5,949 nt of DNA from Comamonadaceae bacterium (lineage in GTDB: Bacteria > Pseudomonadota > Gammaproteobacteria > Burkholderiales > Burkholderiaceae_C): NCBI GenBank assembly GCA_947469815.1, contig CANIRI010000160.1, positions 1 to 5,949 of the forward strand, in the 5' to 3' direction. The notes beneath the pieces were generated by a model that searched no databases, was not told the DNA's origin, and worked only from the letters and a program-made list of their open reading frames with translations. The translations under genes and the position numbers were made by a program. Below are positions 1 to 5,947 of the stretch, piece after piece. How positions within the stretch are numbered: the first letter of the stretch is position 1; each line of letters begins with the position of its first letter.

Positions 1-773
1 CCTTTGCGGTTTTTAGTCTCGTCAAAGGCGACAATGACCTCGCCCTTGGCTGGCCACGCAAACTCCAGCGCATCGTCACCCGCAGGTGCAGCGGGTGCAG
101 CGGGTGCAGCGGGTGCGGCGGGCGCAAGGGCAACTGGCGGCTTCTGGGGCGCCGGTGCCGCCGCAATCGGCTCGGAGGCCTGCGCCGTGCTGGGCGCGGC
201 GGCTTTGACCGCTGAGGCAACGGTGCCCGCCGGGGTAGCGGCTGCCACGGGCGGTGGCACAGCAGGACTCGCAGCCTTGGGCGGGGTGGCCGCCGCCGCA
301 GGTACGGGCGGCAGAGGGGTGGCGCTCAAGCGGCTGCTCACCACCGCTTTGGCTACCGCTGGCTCTTCCGGTGGAACCACCCGGTACACATCGCCAATTT
401 CAATTTTGTTGGGGTTCTCGATGGCGTTCCAGCGCGCAATATCCCGGTAGTTTTGCCCCGCATCCAGCCCGATGCGGATCAGCGTGTCGCCTTTTTGAAC
501 CGTGTAATACCCGGGCTTGCCTGCGTTTTCGACGCCGACGGGTGCGCGTTTTGGAGCGGCCTCGGCAACCGGCGGCTCTGCAGCGGGCGCTTCGCTTACT
601 GCTTTGGCAGGCGCCTCGCTTGACGCGGGTGCGCTGGCCACTTTTTTGGCCTTTGCCCAATCTGCCACCGGGGCGGGACGCTGGCGACCGGAACTGCAGG
701 CCAGCAGAGTCATCGACAGCGCAACTGCGGTCCACGCTCCGATGTTCCAACGCGCCATGGCCAGACCTTTCAT
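1..773 (-). CDS. nlpD: NlpD-type murein hydrolase activator lipoprotein (LysM + start of M23), 3' end missing
   Basis: Envelope lipoprotein of the NlpD/peptidase M23 family. In E. coli NlpD binds peptidoglycan and activates the amidase AmiC at the division septum. The 257 visible residues begin with a signal peptide and lipobox (LLAC, Cys26). An Ala/Pro-rich spacer follows, then a LysM domain at about 88-132 (GYYTVQKGDTL near the start, NPNKIEIGD near the end). A second Ala/Pro linker carries four AAP repeats at 218-230, and the M23 entry motif FAWPAKGEVI follows at 238-247. The gene runs off the left edge, so the M23 metal-binding residues cannot be checked for catalytic activity. The ATG at 773 overlaps the pcm stop as ATGA, with CAGG 6 bases upstream, suggesting translational coupling. 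An in-frame ATG at 758 has AAAGG 7 bases upstream and also leaves a complete lipoprotein signal. The family assignment is secure; the exact start is not. Confidence 0.93.
   Translation of the reverse strand, partial: MKGLAMARWNIGAWTAVALSMTLLACSSGRQRPAPVADWAKAKKVASAPASSEAPAKAVSEAPAAEPPVAEAAPKRAPVGVENAGKPGYYTVQKGDTLIRIGLDAGQNYRDIARWNAIENPNKIEIGDVYRVVPPEEPAVAKAVVSSRLSATPLPPVPAAAATPPKAASPAVPPPVAAATPAGTVASAVKAAAPSTAQASEPIAAAPAPQKPPVALAPAAPAAPAAPAAPAGDDALEFAWPAKGEVIVAFDETKNRK
85..120. repeat. Four tandem 9-bp units inside the nlpD linker
   Basis: The plus strand reads ggtgcagcg three times and then ggtgcggcg, one base different. On the coding strand this encodes the AAP repeats of the NlpD linker between LysM and M23. 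Units are a multiple of three, so gain or loss would change linker length without a frameshift. Confidence 0.85.
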
Positions 774-1528
774 GCAAAGCCTGATTTTAGGGGGACGAAG
801 TGCACGGCTTCGAGCACGGTCTGGCGCAATCCGTGGGGGGTTTTGTCAACGACCATCAGCACCTGCTGGCCGGCACTCTGCCCGCCGTCCGATCCGGCCA
901 CCGGCGCAACCAACCGCCCACCCATGGCCAGCTGCTCAATCCATGCCGCAGGAATCGCCTCACCGCCTGCGGCCGCAATGATCCCGGCGTAGGGCGCACC
1001 TTGGGGAAAACCCAACATGCCATCCCCAAACAACAAATGCACATTGGGCAAAAACAGATTGCGTAAATTGGCGCGCGCCTTGTCGTGCAGTCCGCGCAAA
1101 CGCTCCATCGAATACACCTCGCTGGCCAGCTGGCTCAGTACCGCCGCCTGGTAACCGCAGCCGGTACCGATCTCCAGTACCCGCCCCAACTTCTGGCTGC
1201 TACCGTTACGCAGCAATTCGGCCATACGCGCCACCACGCTGGGTTTGGAAATGGTTTGTCCCAAACCGATGGGCAAACTGGTGTCCTCGTAAGCCTGGTT
1301 GGCCAAAGCGCTGTCGACAAAGCGGTGACGCTCCACGCTGGCCATAGCCTCGAGTACCGCAGCATCGCGCACGCCCAGTGCCATCAGCTTGTCCACCATG
1401 CGCTGGCGCACTGCACCGGAGTCCAGGCCGATGCCCTGGGGCTGCGCAATGGCTGGCGCTGCCGGACGCGGTTTGGGCTGCTCGCCCAGCCCTTGGACGC
1501 GCGCAGGAAATGAGGGGCGCTCCTTCAT
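770..1528 (-). CDS. pcm: Protein-L-isoaspartate O-methyltransferase
   Basis: Cytosolic repair enzyme. It uses S-adenosylmethionine to methylate L-isoaspartyl residues formed in ageing proteins, letting them revert to aspartate. The 252-residue product has the family motif GQTISKP at 90-96 (usual GQTISQP), the AdoMet-binding motif I VLEIGTGCGYQ at 117-127, a GDG at 168-170, IIAAAGGE at 183-190, and the closing VHFVPL at 242-247. The homologous core starts near residue 36. The first 35 or so residues are an extra Pro/Ala-rich extension absent from the roughly 208-residue E. coli enzyme. The start lies 15 bases after the surE stop and has only a weak Shine-Dalgarno sequence, so coupling to surE translation is plausible. 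A later start at Met44 would remove the extension but also trim the first core helix. The stop overlaps the nlpD start by 4 bases. Confidence 0.96.
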   Translation of the reverse strand: MKERPSFPARVQGLGEQPKPRPAAPAIAQPQGIGLDSGAVRQRMVDKLMALGVRDAAVLEAMASVERHRFVDSALANQAYEDTSLPIGLGQTISKPSVVARMAELLRNGSSQKLGRVLEIGTGCGYQAAVLSQLASEVYSMERLRGLHDKARANLRNLFLPNVHLLFGDGMLGFPQGAPYAGIIAAAGGEAIPAAWIEQLAMGGRLVAPVAGSDGGQSAGQQVLMVVDKTPHGLRQTVLEAVHFVPLKSGFA

Positions 1529-1543
1529 CCGGCTGCTGCGGTC

Positions 1544-2308
1544 TCAGGTCTTGGTCGCAGACCAGACCGGCTTGTCAGCCCACAGCTGCAAAGCGGCATG
1601 GTCGGTCAAATCGACTTTGAGCGGCGTAATCGCCACATGGCCCATGGCCGTGGCGTGGAAATCGGTGCCGTCGGCGTCGTCCTTGGCCGGCCCCGATGCG
1701 CCAATCCAGTACATGGTCTGGCCACGCGGACTGTGCTGGGTGATGACCGGCTCCGCCGCATGGCGCTTGCCGAGGCGGCACACGCGGGTCGCCTTGATCT
1801 GGTCAAAGGGCAGATTGGGGATATTCACATTGAGCAGCCAAGGCACGCCGCCCACCTGCCCGTGGTGGATCAGACCTTGCACAATTTCGCGTGCTTTGCG
1901 GGCCGCCGATGCCAGTTCGTGCCAGTCTTTGTCCACCTGCGAAAAAGCAATCGCGGGTATGTCGTACAAAAATCCCTCCATCGCCGCGCCCACGGTACCC
2001 GAATAAATCGTGTCATCGCCCATATTGGCGCCGTTGTTGATGCCGGAGACGACCAGATCGGGCCGGTAATCGAGCAAGCCCGACAAGGCGATATGCACGC
2101 AATCGGCAGGCGTGCCGTTGACATAGCGAAAGCCGTTGCTACCGCGCTGCACGTACAAAGGCGATGTCAAGGTCAGGGCGTTGGACTTGGCGCTGTTGTT
2201 GTGCTCAGGGGCAATCACTTCGACCGTGGCGATGTCTTTGAGCGCCTCGTACAAGGCCACAATACCGGGTGCGGTGTAACCATCATCGTTGGAAATCAGA
2301 ATTTTCAT
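1544..2308 (-). CDS. surE: 5'/3'-nucleotidase SurE
   Basis: Metal-dependent phosphatase of the survival protein SurE family. It removes phosphate from 5'- and 3'-nucleoside monophosphates, and some members also act on short polyphosphate; it is linked to stationary-phase survival. The 254 residues match the family's usual length of about 253. Visible metal and active-site residues are Asp8-Asp9 in the N-terminal SNDDG, Ser39 in [10 protein letters not shown], and Asn91 in the signature [19 protein letters not shown], which also supplies the phosphate-binding loop. The N-terminal [10 protein letters not shown] is the canonical family start, so the ATG at 2308 is firm even though no strong Shine-Dalgarno sequence precedes it. 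It is the first gene of the surE-pcm-nlpD operon and diverges from the quinone oxidoreductase gene. No truncation or missing key residue is seen. Confidence 0.97.
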   Translation of the reverse strand: MKILISNDDGYTAPGIVALYEALKDIATVEVIAPEHNNSAKSNALTLTSPLYVQRGSNGFRYVNGTPADCVHIALSGLLDYRPDLVVSGINNGANMGDDTIYSGTVGAAMEGFLYDIPAIAFSQVDKDWHELASAARKAREIVQGLIHHGQVGGVPWLLNVNIPNLPFDQIKATRVCRLGKRHAAEPVITQHSPRGQTMYWIGASGPAKDDADGTDFHATAMGHVAITPLKVDLTDHAALQLWADKPVWSATKT

Positions 2309-2394
2309 GGGCTGTCGTGTTGTGTAAAGTCATTGTAGGTGGCTGTGCTTGGCCACGATACGCTACACATTTGACACGCCACCGGAGATACATC
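2309..2394. promoter_or_regulatory. Divergent intergenic region, presumed promoters of surE and the quinone oxidoreductase
   Basis: These 86 bases separate two divergently transcribed genes, so both promoters are expected here or just inside the flanking genes. The best single element is TACAAT on the minus strand at 2332-2337, a fair -10 hexamer that would give surE a leader of about 17 bases. No good -35 lies 16-18 bases upstream of it. On the plus strand TTGTAG (2333-2338) with GATACG (2357-2362) is only a weak pair. No clear operator palindrome was seen. The region's role is inferred from gene layout. Confidence 0.35.
2384..2387 (+). promoter_or_regulatory. Ribosome binding site deciding the GTG start at 2395
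   Basis: GGAG sits 7 bases before the GTG at 2395. The reading frame is open further upstream, into surE on the other strand, but the family N-terminus (MHAW...) and this site both point to 2395. Confidence 0.75.
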
Positions 2395-3369
2395 GTGCAC
2401 GCTTGGCTTTGTGATAACCCCATCGGCCCGCAAGCCCTGGTCTGGCGCGAACAAGCGACTCCGCAGCCCCAGGCGGGCGAAGTGCTGCTGGCGGTTCACG
2501 CCGCCAGCCTGAACTTTCCGGATCTGCTGATCGTCCAAAACAAATACCAGATGAAGCCTGCGCTGCCCTTTGTTCCGGGGGCCGAATTCGCGGGAGAAGT
2601 ATTGGCGCTGGGCCCTGGCGTGATGCACCTGCAGGTGGGGCAGCGCGTGGCGTGTCTGGGCGGTACCGGCGGCTTTGCCACCCACGCTGTCGTACCGGCC
2701 GCGCTGTGTACCGTGCTGCCGCCGGATTTCCCCTTGATTGACGCCGCCGCTTTGATCATGACCTACGCCACCTCGCACCACGCGCTGGTCGACCGGGCAG
2801 CGCTTCGCCCGGGAGAAACAGTGTTGGTCCTGGGTGCGGCCGGTGGCGTGGGCACTGCGGCCATCCAAATAGCCAAAGCGGCCGGTGCGCGCGTTATCGC
2901 AGCGGCGTCCAGCGATGAGAAATGCGCCTTGTGCGAATCCATCGGCGCGGATGTCGGCATCAACTACCGCAGCGATGACCTGCGCGCGGCGCTCAAAATC
3001 CATACCGCAGGCAAAGGCCCTGACGTGGTCTACGACCCGGTGGGCGGCGATCTGGCGGAACCGGCTTTCCGCTCCATCGCCTGGCGCGGGCGCTATCTGG
3101 TGATCGGCTTTGCCGCAGGCCCGATTCCGGCGCTGCCCTGGAATCTGGCCCTGCTAAAAGGCGCCTCCGTGGTCGGCGTCTTCTGGGGCGACTTTGCCAA
3201 GCGTGAGCCGCAGGCCAACGCTGCCGCCATGGCAGAGCTCTTGCAGTGGTACGCGCAGGGAAAAATCAAACCGGTGATTGACCGCAGCATGCCGATGGCA
3301 GAACTGCCAGGCGCTTTCGCGCGCATGGCGTCCCGCGCGGTGATGGGGAAACTGGTTTTGGTGAACTAG
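2395..3369 (+). CDS. NADPH:quinone oxidoreductase family protein (zinc-free MDR)
   Basis: Medium-chain dehydrogenase/reductase of the quinone oxidoreductase (QOR) group, which passes hydride from NADPH to quinones or activated C=C bonds. The 324 residues match the usual length of about 325. An N-terminal GroES-like domain (about 1-120) contains the QOR-typical stretch SLNFPDLLIVQNKYQ at 38-52, PFVPGAEFAG at 58-67 and VGQRV at 81-85. The Rossmann domain has the nucleotide-binding loop GAAGGVG at 147-153. IGADVGINYR (183-192) and DVVYDPVGG (210-218) follow, and the C-terminus is MGKLVLVN. No structural or catalytic zinc-ligand cluster is visible, as expected for this branch. It is the only plus-strand gene, diverging from surE and converging on the small basic-protein gene. 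Substrate is unknown; the neighbouring SDR and thiolase genes hint at lipid or carbonyl metabolism, as an inference only. Confidence 0.9.
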   Translation: MHAWLCDNPIGPQALVWREQATPQPQAGEVLLAVHAASLNFPDLLIVQNKYQMKPALPFVPGAEFAGEVLALGPGVMHLQVGQRVACLGGTGGFATHAVVPAALCTVLPPDFPLIDAAALIMTYATSHHALVDRAALRPGETVLVLGAAGGVGTAAIQIAKAAGARVIAAASSDEKCALCESIGADVGINYRSDDLRAALKIHTAGKGPDVVYDPVGGDLAEPAFRSIAWRGRYLVIGFAAGPIPALPWNLALLKGASVVGVFWGDFAKREPQANAAAMAELLQWYAQGKIKPVIDRSMPMAELPGAFARMASRAVMGKLVLVN

Positions 3370-3397
3370 CCCGCCGCGCGCAAAGGCACAGGCGGGT

Positions 3398-3418
3398 GGC
3401 GGATTAACCGCCCTTTTT
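3398..3418 (+). terminator. Candidate rho-independent terminator of the quinone oxidoreductase gene
   Basis: Stem GGCGG (3398-3402), loop ATTAA, stem CCGCC (3408-3412), then C and five T's (3414-3418), starting 29 bases after the stop codon. The stem is only 5 bp but all G-C. A second potential hairpin (CCCGCC 3370-3375 with GGCGGG 3391-3396) lies just upstream. The loop contains part of the stop codon of the convergent minus-strand gene. The T-run suits plus-strand termination only. Confidence 0.5.
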
Positions 3419-3574
3419 GGAGCGCTTGCCGGGGTTCTTTTTGCTGCGGGTCGAGACGCCGCGCTCCAGGCTTACACGCTGTCCACGACCAGCGGTCGGG
3501 ATGGACATGCCGGCCAAAGGTTTGGGGGCGGGGGTGGCGCGGCGGTCTGCCTCGGTGACGATCTTGTTGCCCAT
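3404..3574 (-). CDS. Small, very basic hypothetical protein (56 aa)
   Basis: I do not recognise a named family. The 56 residues begin MGNKIVTEAD, pass through a Pro/Ala-containing stretch (TPAPKPLAGM, 14-23), and end in a dense Lys/Arg tail, SKKNPGKRSKKGG (44-56). There is no signal peptide, membrane segment or cysteine, so a cytosolic protein that may contact nucleic acid or ribosomes is conceivable, but that is only a guess from charge. The ATG at 3574 is preceded by GCAGGA with 9 bases of spacing, a good Shine-Dalgarno sequence, which supports a real gene and rules out the longer open frame running into the SDR gene. It lies 73 bases after the SDR stop and may be co-transcribed or have its own promoter; none is evident. 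The stop codon overlaps the loop of the convergent gene's terminator. Confidence 0.65.
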   Translation of the reverse strand: MGNKIVTEADRRATPAPKPLAGMSIPTAGRGQRVSLERGVSTRSKKNPGKRSKKGG

Positions 3575-3583
3575 GGCGAAAAT

Positions 3584-3589
3584 TCCTGC
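3584..3589 (-). promoter_or_regulatory. Ribosome binding site of the 56-aa basic protein
   Basis: GCAGGA on the minus strand, 9 bases before the ATG at 3574. It is the main evidence that translation starts there and not upstream in the same open frame. Confidence 0.6.
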
Positions 3590-3647
3590 AAGGTTGAAAT
3601 CAAAGGCGCGTATTTGAACACTGTTTGCGCCCTGCCCGGTTTGGCGC

Positions 3648-4547
3648 TCAGGCGCCCACCGCTTTGCGCAATTGCGCGCCCAGCGCCGGCTTGTGGGCAA
3701 AAGGGTCGCTCGGGTTGCGCGCTTGCAGGATGTCATCCATGCGCTGCTGCACCGAAGCCAGGGCCTGCGGGTGGCTGTAAATATAAAAATGCCCCTGGTC
3801 CAAGCCCGCAAAAATCTGCTCCGCCACCGCGTCGGCGCTGACCTTGCCCGCAGCGGTGGCCTTCTCCAACATGGCGCGTCCAGTCGCCTGGCTGGGCGTT
3901 TGCGCGGCGGCCCCGGCTTGCTGCAGGCTGGCTGCAATGCCGGTGGGCACAAAAAACGGGCACACCACGCTGGCGCGGACCTGGGTCGTCACCAGCGCCA
4001 GGTCCTGGTAAAGCGTTTCGCTCAGGCTCACCACGGCGTGCTTGCTGGCGTTGTAAACGCCCATATTGGGGGCATTGACCAACCCCGCCATGCTGGCGGT
4101 GTTGACGATGTGCCCCCGGTAGGCCAGGTCCGCAGCGGCGGCTTGCAGCATCAGCGGCGTGAAAATCCGCACGCCATGCGCCACGCCCATCAGGTTCACG
4201 CCCAGCACCCGCTCCCACTCCTGCGCGCTCGCCTCCCAGATCAGCCCGGCGCTGCCCACGCCGGCGTTGTTGAAAACCATATGCGGCGCGCCAAAGCGCT
4301 GCAGCGTGGCCTGGGCCAGCGCCTCCATCTGCGCCGCGTTTGAAACATCGACCCGCTGCCCGAACACCGTTGCGCCTGCTGCCTGCAAAACGGACACCGC
4401 GGTGTCCAGCGCGTCCTGTTCGACATCCGCCAGCACCAGCTTCATGCCCCGGCGCGCAGCCAGGTGCGCGCATGCCAGCCCAATGCCCGAGCCCGCGCCG
4501 GTAATGACTGCGGTACGGCCTGCGCGTGCAGCGCACTGTAATTCCAT
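3648..4547 (-). CDS. SDR family NAD(P)-dependent oxidoreductase, long C-terminus (SDR1)
   Basis: Classical short-chain dehydrogenase/reductase, interconverting an alcohol and a ketone or aldehyde. The 299 residues show the cofactor loop TGAGSGIG at 16-23, Asp41 at the end of the second strand (LVLAD), which usually indicates NAD(H) preference, and NNAG at 93-96. The catalytic tetrad reads Asn119 (VNLMG), Ser152 (NTASMAG), and Tyr165-x3-Lys169 (YNASK). The product is about 50 residues longer than a typical 250-residue SDR. The extra C-terminal part, from about 240, includes HFYIYSHP (253-260) and may shape the substrate pocket. The ATG at 4547 lies 8 bases after the stop of the upstream SDR, and the sequence TAGG over that stop serves as its Shine-Dalgarno with 7-base spacing. 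This indicates a coupled operon. The substrate cannot be deduced; general annotation as SDR is secure. Confidence 0.92.
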   Translation of the reverse strand: MELQCAARAGRTAVITGAGSGIGLACAHLAARRGMKLVLADVEQDALDTAVSVLQAAGATVFGQRVDVSNAAQMEALAQATLQRFGAPHMVFNNAGVGSAGLIWEASAQEWERVLGVNLMGVAHGVRIFTPLMLQAAAADLAYRGHIVNTASMAGLVNAPNMGVYNASKHAVVSLSETLYQDLALVTTQVRASVVCPFFVPTGIAASLQQAGAAAQTPSQATGRAMLEKATAAGKVSADAVAEQIFAGLDQGHFYIYSHPQALASVQQRMDDILQARNPSDPFAHKPALGAQLRKAVGA

Positions 4548-4554
4548 GGTCGCG

Positions 4555-4558
4555 CCTA
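4555..4558 (-). promoter_or_regulatory. Ribosome binding site of SDR1 overlapping the SDR2 stop codon
   Basis: TAGG on the minus strand includes the TAG stop of the upstream SDR and sits 7 bases before the ATG at 4547. It decides this start and implies that ribosomes finishing one SDR can start the next. Confidence 0.55.
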
Positions 4559-5347
4559 ACCGCAACTCACCACGCTGGCACCGCCGTCCACCGCCAGCCA
4601 CTGGCCAGTGATGTGTTTGCCCGCGTCCGAGGCAAACAGCACGCACAGACCTTTGAGGTCATCTTCGTCACCCAGGCGCTGTAGCGGCGCGCTAGCGGCC
4701 AGTCGGTCTTCGCCAATGGTGGCCATCAGCCCGGCGGTCATCTTGCTGGGGAAAAAGCCCGGGCAAATCGCGTTGACCGTGATGTTGTACTTGCCCCATT
4801 CAGCCCCCAGCGTGCGGGTGAAATTGATCACCGCGCCTTTGGACGTGTTGTAAGCAATCGTGGTCATGGCCGGGGTGTTGCCGTTCAAGCCAGCGATGGA
4901 CGCCACATTGATGATGCGCCCGCTGCGCCGCGCAATCATGGAGTGCTTGGCGATGCGCTGGCTGAGCAAAAAGTAGCCGCGCACATTGAGGTTCATCACC
5001 TTGTCCCAGGCCTCTATGGGGTGGTCCTCAGCGGGTGCGCCCCAGGAGGCCCCGGCGTTGTTCACCAGAATGTCCAGGTGCCCGAACTGCGCCAACGTCT
5101 CGTCGGCCAGCCGCTTGATCTCCGTGTCTTTGGCGCAATCAGCAGCAATCCAGCGGGCGTCAATGCCATCGGCCTTTAAGTCTGCCGCCGCTTGCTCCAG
5201 GTCTTGCGCTTTGCGCGAACTCAGCATCAGCGTCGCCCCGGCCTCGCCCAGCGCGCGCGCCAGTTGCAGGCCCAGACCGCGCGAGCCGCCGGTAACCAGC
5301 GCAGTCTTGCCGCGCAAATCAAACAACTGCTGAATGGTTCTGCTCAT
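4556..5347 (-). CDS. FabG-like SDR family oxidoreductase (SDR2)
   Basis: Classical SDR of 263 residues, resembling 3-oxoacyl-ACP reductases and gluconate-5-dehydrogenase-type enzymes. The glycine-rich loop is TGGSRGLG at 19-26. Ser44-Arg45 after the second strand (LMLSSRK) suggests NADP(H), unlike the Asp at this place in the neighbouring SDR. NNAG is at 96-99, and the catalytic residues are Asn121, Ser150 (NVAS), and Tyr166-x3-Lys170 (YNTSK). VNAICPGFFPSKMT (191-204) and the C-terminal GQWLAVDGG (248-256) are classic FabG-like features. The ATG at 5347 has a strong GAGGAG Shine-Dalgarno 6 bases upstream. The gene lies between the small membrane protein (31-base gap) and SDR1 (8-base gap). 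With a thiolase upstream, a 3-hydroxyacyl-CoA or 3-ketoacyl-CoA substrate is a reasonable inference but not shown. Confidence 0.92.
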   Translation of the reverse strand: MSRTIQQLFDLRGKTALVTGGSRGLGLQLARALGEAGATLMLSSRKAQDLEQAAADLKADGIDARWIAADCAKDTEIKRLADETLAQFGHLDILVNNAGASWGAPAEDHPIEAWDKVMNLNVRGYFLLSQRIAKHSMIARRSGRIINVASIAGLNGNTPAMTTIAYNTSKGAVINFTRTLGAEWGKYNITVNAICPGFFPSKMTAGLMATIGEDRLAASAPLQRLGDEDDLKGLCVLFASDAGKHITGQWLAVDGGASVVSCG

Positions 5348-5353
5348 CGGGCG

Positions 5354-5359
5354 CTCCTC
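5354..5359 (-). promoter_or_regulatory. Strong ribosome binding site of SDR2
   Basis: GAGGAG on the minus strand, 6 bases before the ATG at 5347, the best Shine-Dalgarno match in the window. It suggests SDR2 is translated more efficiently than its neighbours. Confidence 0.75.
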
Positions 5360-5378
5360 ATCTATGAAACCGCATGGC

Positions 5379-5600
5379 CTATTCTTCCATGCGGCTGCGC
5401 ACGTAAATCAAGATGCAGCCCACCGCCACCAGTGCCACGCCCAGCCACAGCCCCCAGTCGGCCAGCGCCGCGTCCATAGGCTGCACAAAATACGACATCA
5501 CCACCAGCAGCAAACCGGCGTAAATACACACCCAGACCCAGCGCTGTATGCGTTTGAAGCGCGGGTTATCGACCGTGTAGTGGGACTTGATCAGGGACAT
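5379..5600 (-). CDS. Small inner-membrane protein with two predicted helices (73 aa)
   Basis: I do not recognise a named family. The 73 residues have a charged N-terminus (MSLIKSHYTVDNPRFKRIQR), a first hydrophobic helix at about 21-39 (WVWVCIYAGLLLVVMSYFV), a short loop with two Asp residues (PMDAALAD, 41-48), and a second helix at about 49-67. It ends in VRSRMEE. The positive charges before the first helix and after the second suggest both ends lie in the cytoplasm. The frame stays open upstream to a GTG at 5639, but the ATG at 5600 gives a sensible N-terminus; neither has a strong Shine-Dalgarno sequence, so the start is uncertain. It sits between the thiolase gene (104-base gap) and SDR2 (31-base gap), on the same strand, so co-transcription is likely. 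No catalytic motif is seen. Confidence 0.75.
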   Translation of the reverse strand: MSLIKSHYTVDNPRFKRIQRWVWVCIYAGLLLVVMSYFVQPMDAALADWGLWLGVALVAVGCILIYVRSRMEE

Positions 5601-5704
5601 GGGGACATTTTCTTTCGTGTGGGAGCAAACGGCAGGCACCGGGCTCGGACGCCATCATGCGCTTAGCTTGTGAAGAAGCATTGCGCGCGGGGTATCGCCA
5701 CGCG

Positions 5705-5947
5705 CTACAAAACCTCAAACACCCCCGCCGCGCCCATGCCACCGCCTATGCACATGGTGACGCAGACGCGTTTGGCACCCCGGCGTTTGCCTTCAATCAG
5801 GGCGTGACCGGTCAGGCGCTGGCCACTGGCGCCATAGGGGTGGCCTACCGCGATCGCGCCGCCGTTGACGTTGAGCGTATCGGCCGGAATACCCAGCGTG
5901 TCGCGGCAATACAGCACCTGCACCGCAAAGGCTTCGTTGAGTTCCCA
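5705..5947 (-). CDS. Thiolase family acetyl-CoA acyltransferase, C-terminal 80 residues only
   Basis: Thiolases split 3-ketoacyl-CoA with CoA to give acetyl-CoA and a shortened acyl-CoA, or run the reverse condensation. Only the last 80 residues are in the window; a full enzyme is about 390, so the start, including the nucleophilic active-site cysteine, lies beyond the right edge. Visible signatures are WELNEAFA at 1-8 of the fragment, the thiolase signature [17 protein letters not shown] at 26-42 with the catalytic His36, and the second active-site cysteine in CIGGGMG at 66-72. [11 protein letters not shown] (35-45) differs from the GHPLGASGAR usual in PhaA/AtoB-type enzymes, so this may be a different thiolase subgroup with another acyl preference. 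The same strand and direction as the membrane protein and both SDRs suggest a common operon, although the 104-base gap leaves room for a separate promoter. The ends at 5947-5949 are cut by the window, not broken. Confidence 0.93.
   Translation of the reverse strand, partial: WELNEAFAVQVLYCRDTLGIPADTLNVNGGAIAVGHPYGASGQRLTGHALIEGKRRGAKRVCVTMCIGGGMGAAGVFEVL

Noticed and set aside
4..450. 148-residue Ala/Gly-rich plus-strand frame at the left edge
   Set aside because: It is the complement of the NlpD linker; the Gly/Ala repeats merely mirror the AAP repeats of the real gene.
1598..2338. 246-residue plus-strand open frame opposite surE
   Set aside because: It lies antisense to a complete SurE with all family motifs and is rich in Arg, His and Gly, as expected from the complement of a high-GC gene. 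No Shine-Dalgarno sequence or recognisable domain.
2371..2376. Perfect TTGACA on the plus strand before the quinone oxidoreductase gene
   Set aside because: A -10 at 17-base spacing would fall on the start codon (2394-2399, cgtgca) and does not resemble TATAAT, so transcription would begin inside the gene.
2269..2394. 42-codon upstream extension of the quinone oxidoreductase frame
   Set aside because: It would overlap surE, has no homology to the family N-terminus, and the GTG at 2395 has a proper ribosome binding site.
2305..3003. 232-residue minus-strand open frame opposite the quinone oxidoreductase
   Set aside because: Antisense to a clear MDR gene; composition and lack of motifs mark it as a high-GC artefact.
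3641..3660. GGCGC/GCGCC hairpin over the SDR1 stop codon as a terminator
   Set aside because: A 5-bp stem with a 4-base loop but no T-run on the minus strand; likely chance in GC-rich sequence.
3672..4343. 223-residue plus-strand open frame opposite SDR1
   Set aside because: Antisense to an SDR with a full catalytic set; the His/Arg/Gln-rich translation has no domain.
5601..5704. Promoter or terminator between the thiolase and the membrane protein
   Set aside because: A TTCACA at 5669-5674 on the minus strand has no -10 at the right distance, and no stem with a T-run is present. Nothing else is visible in these 104 bases.
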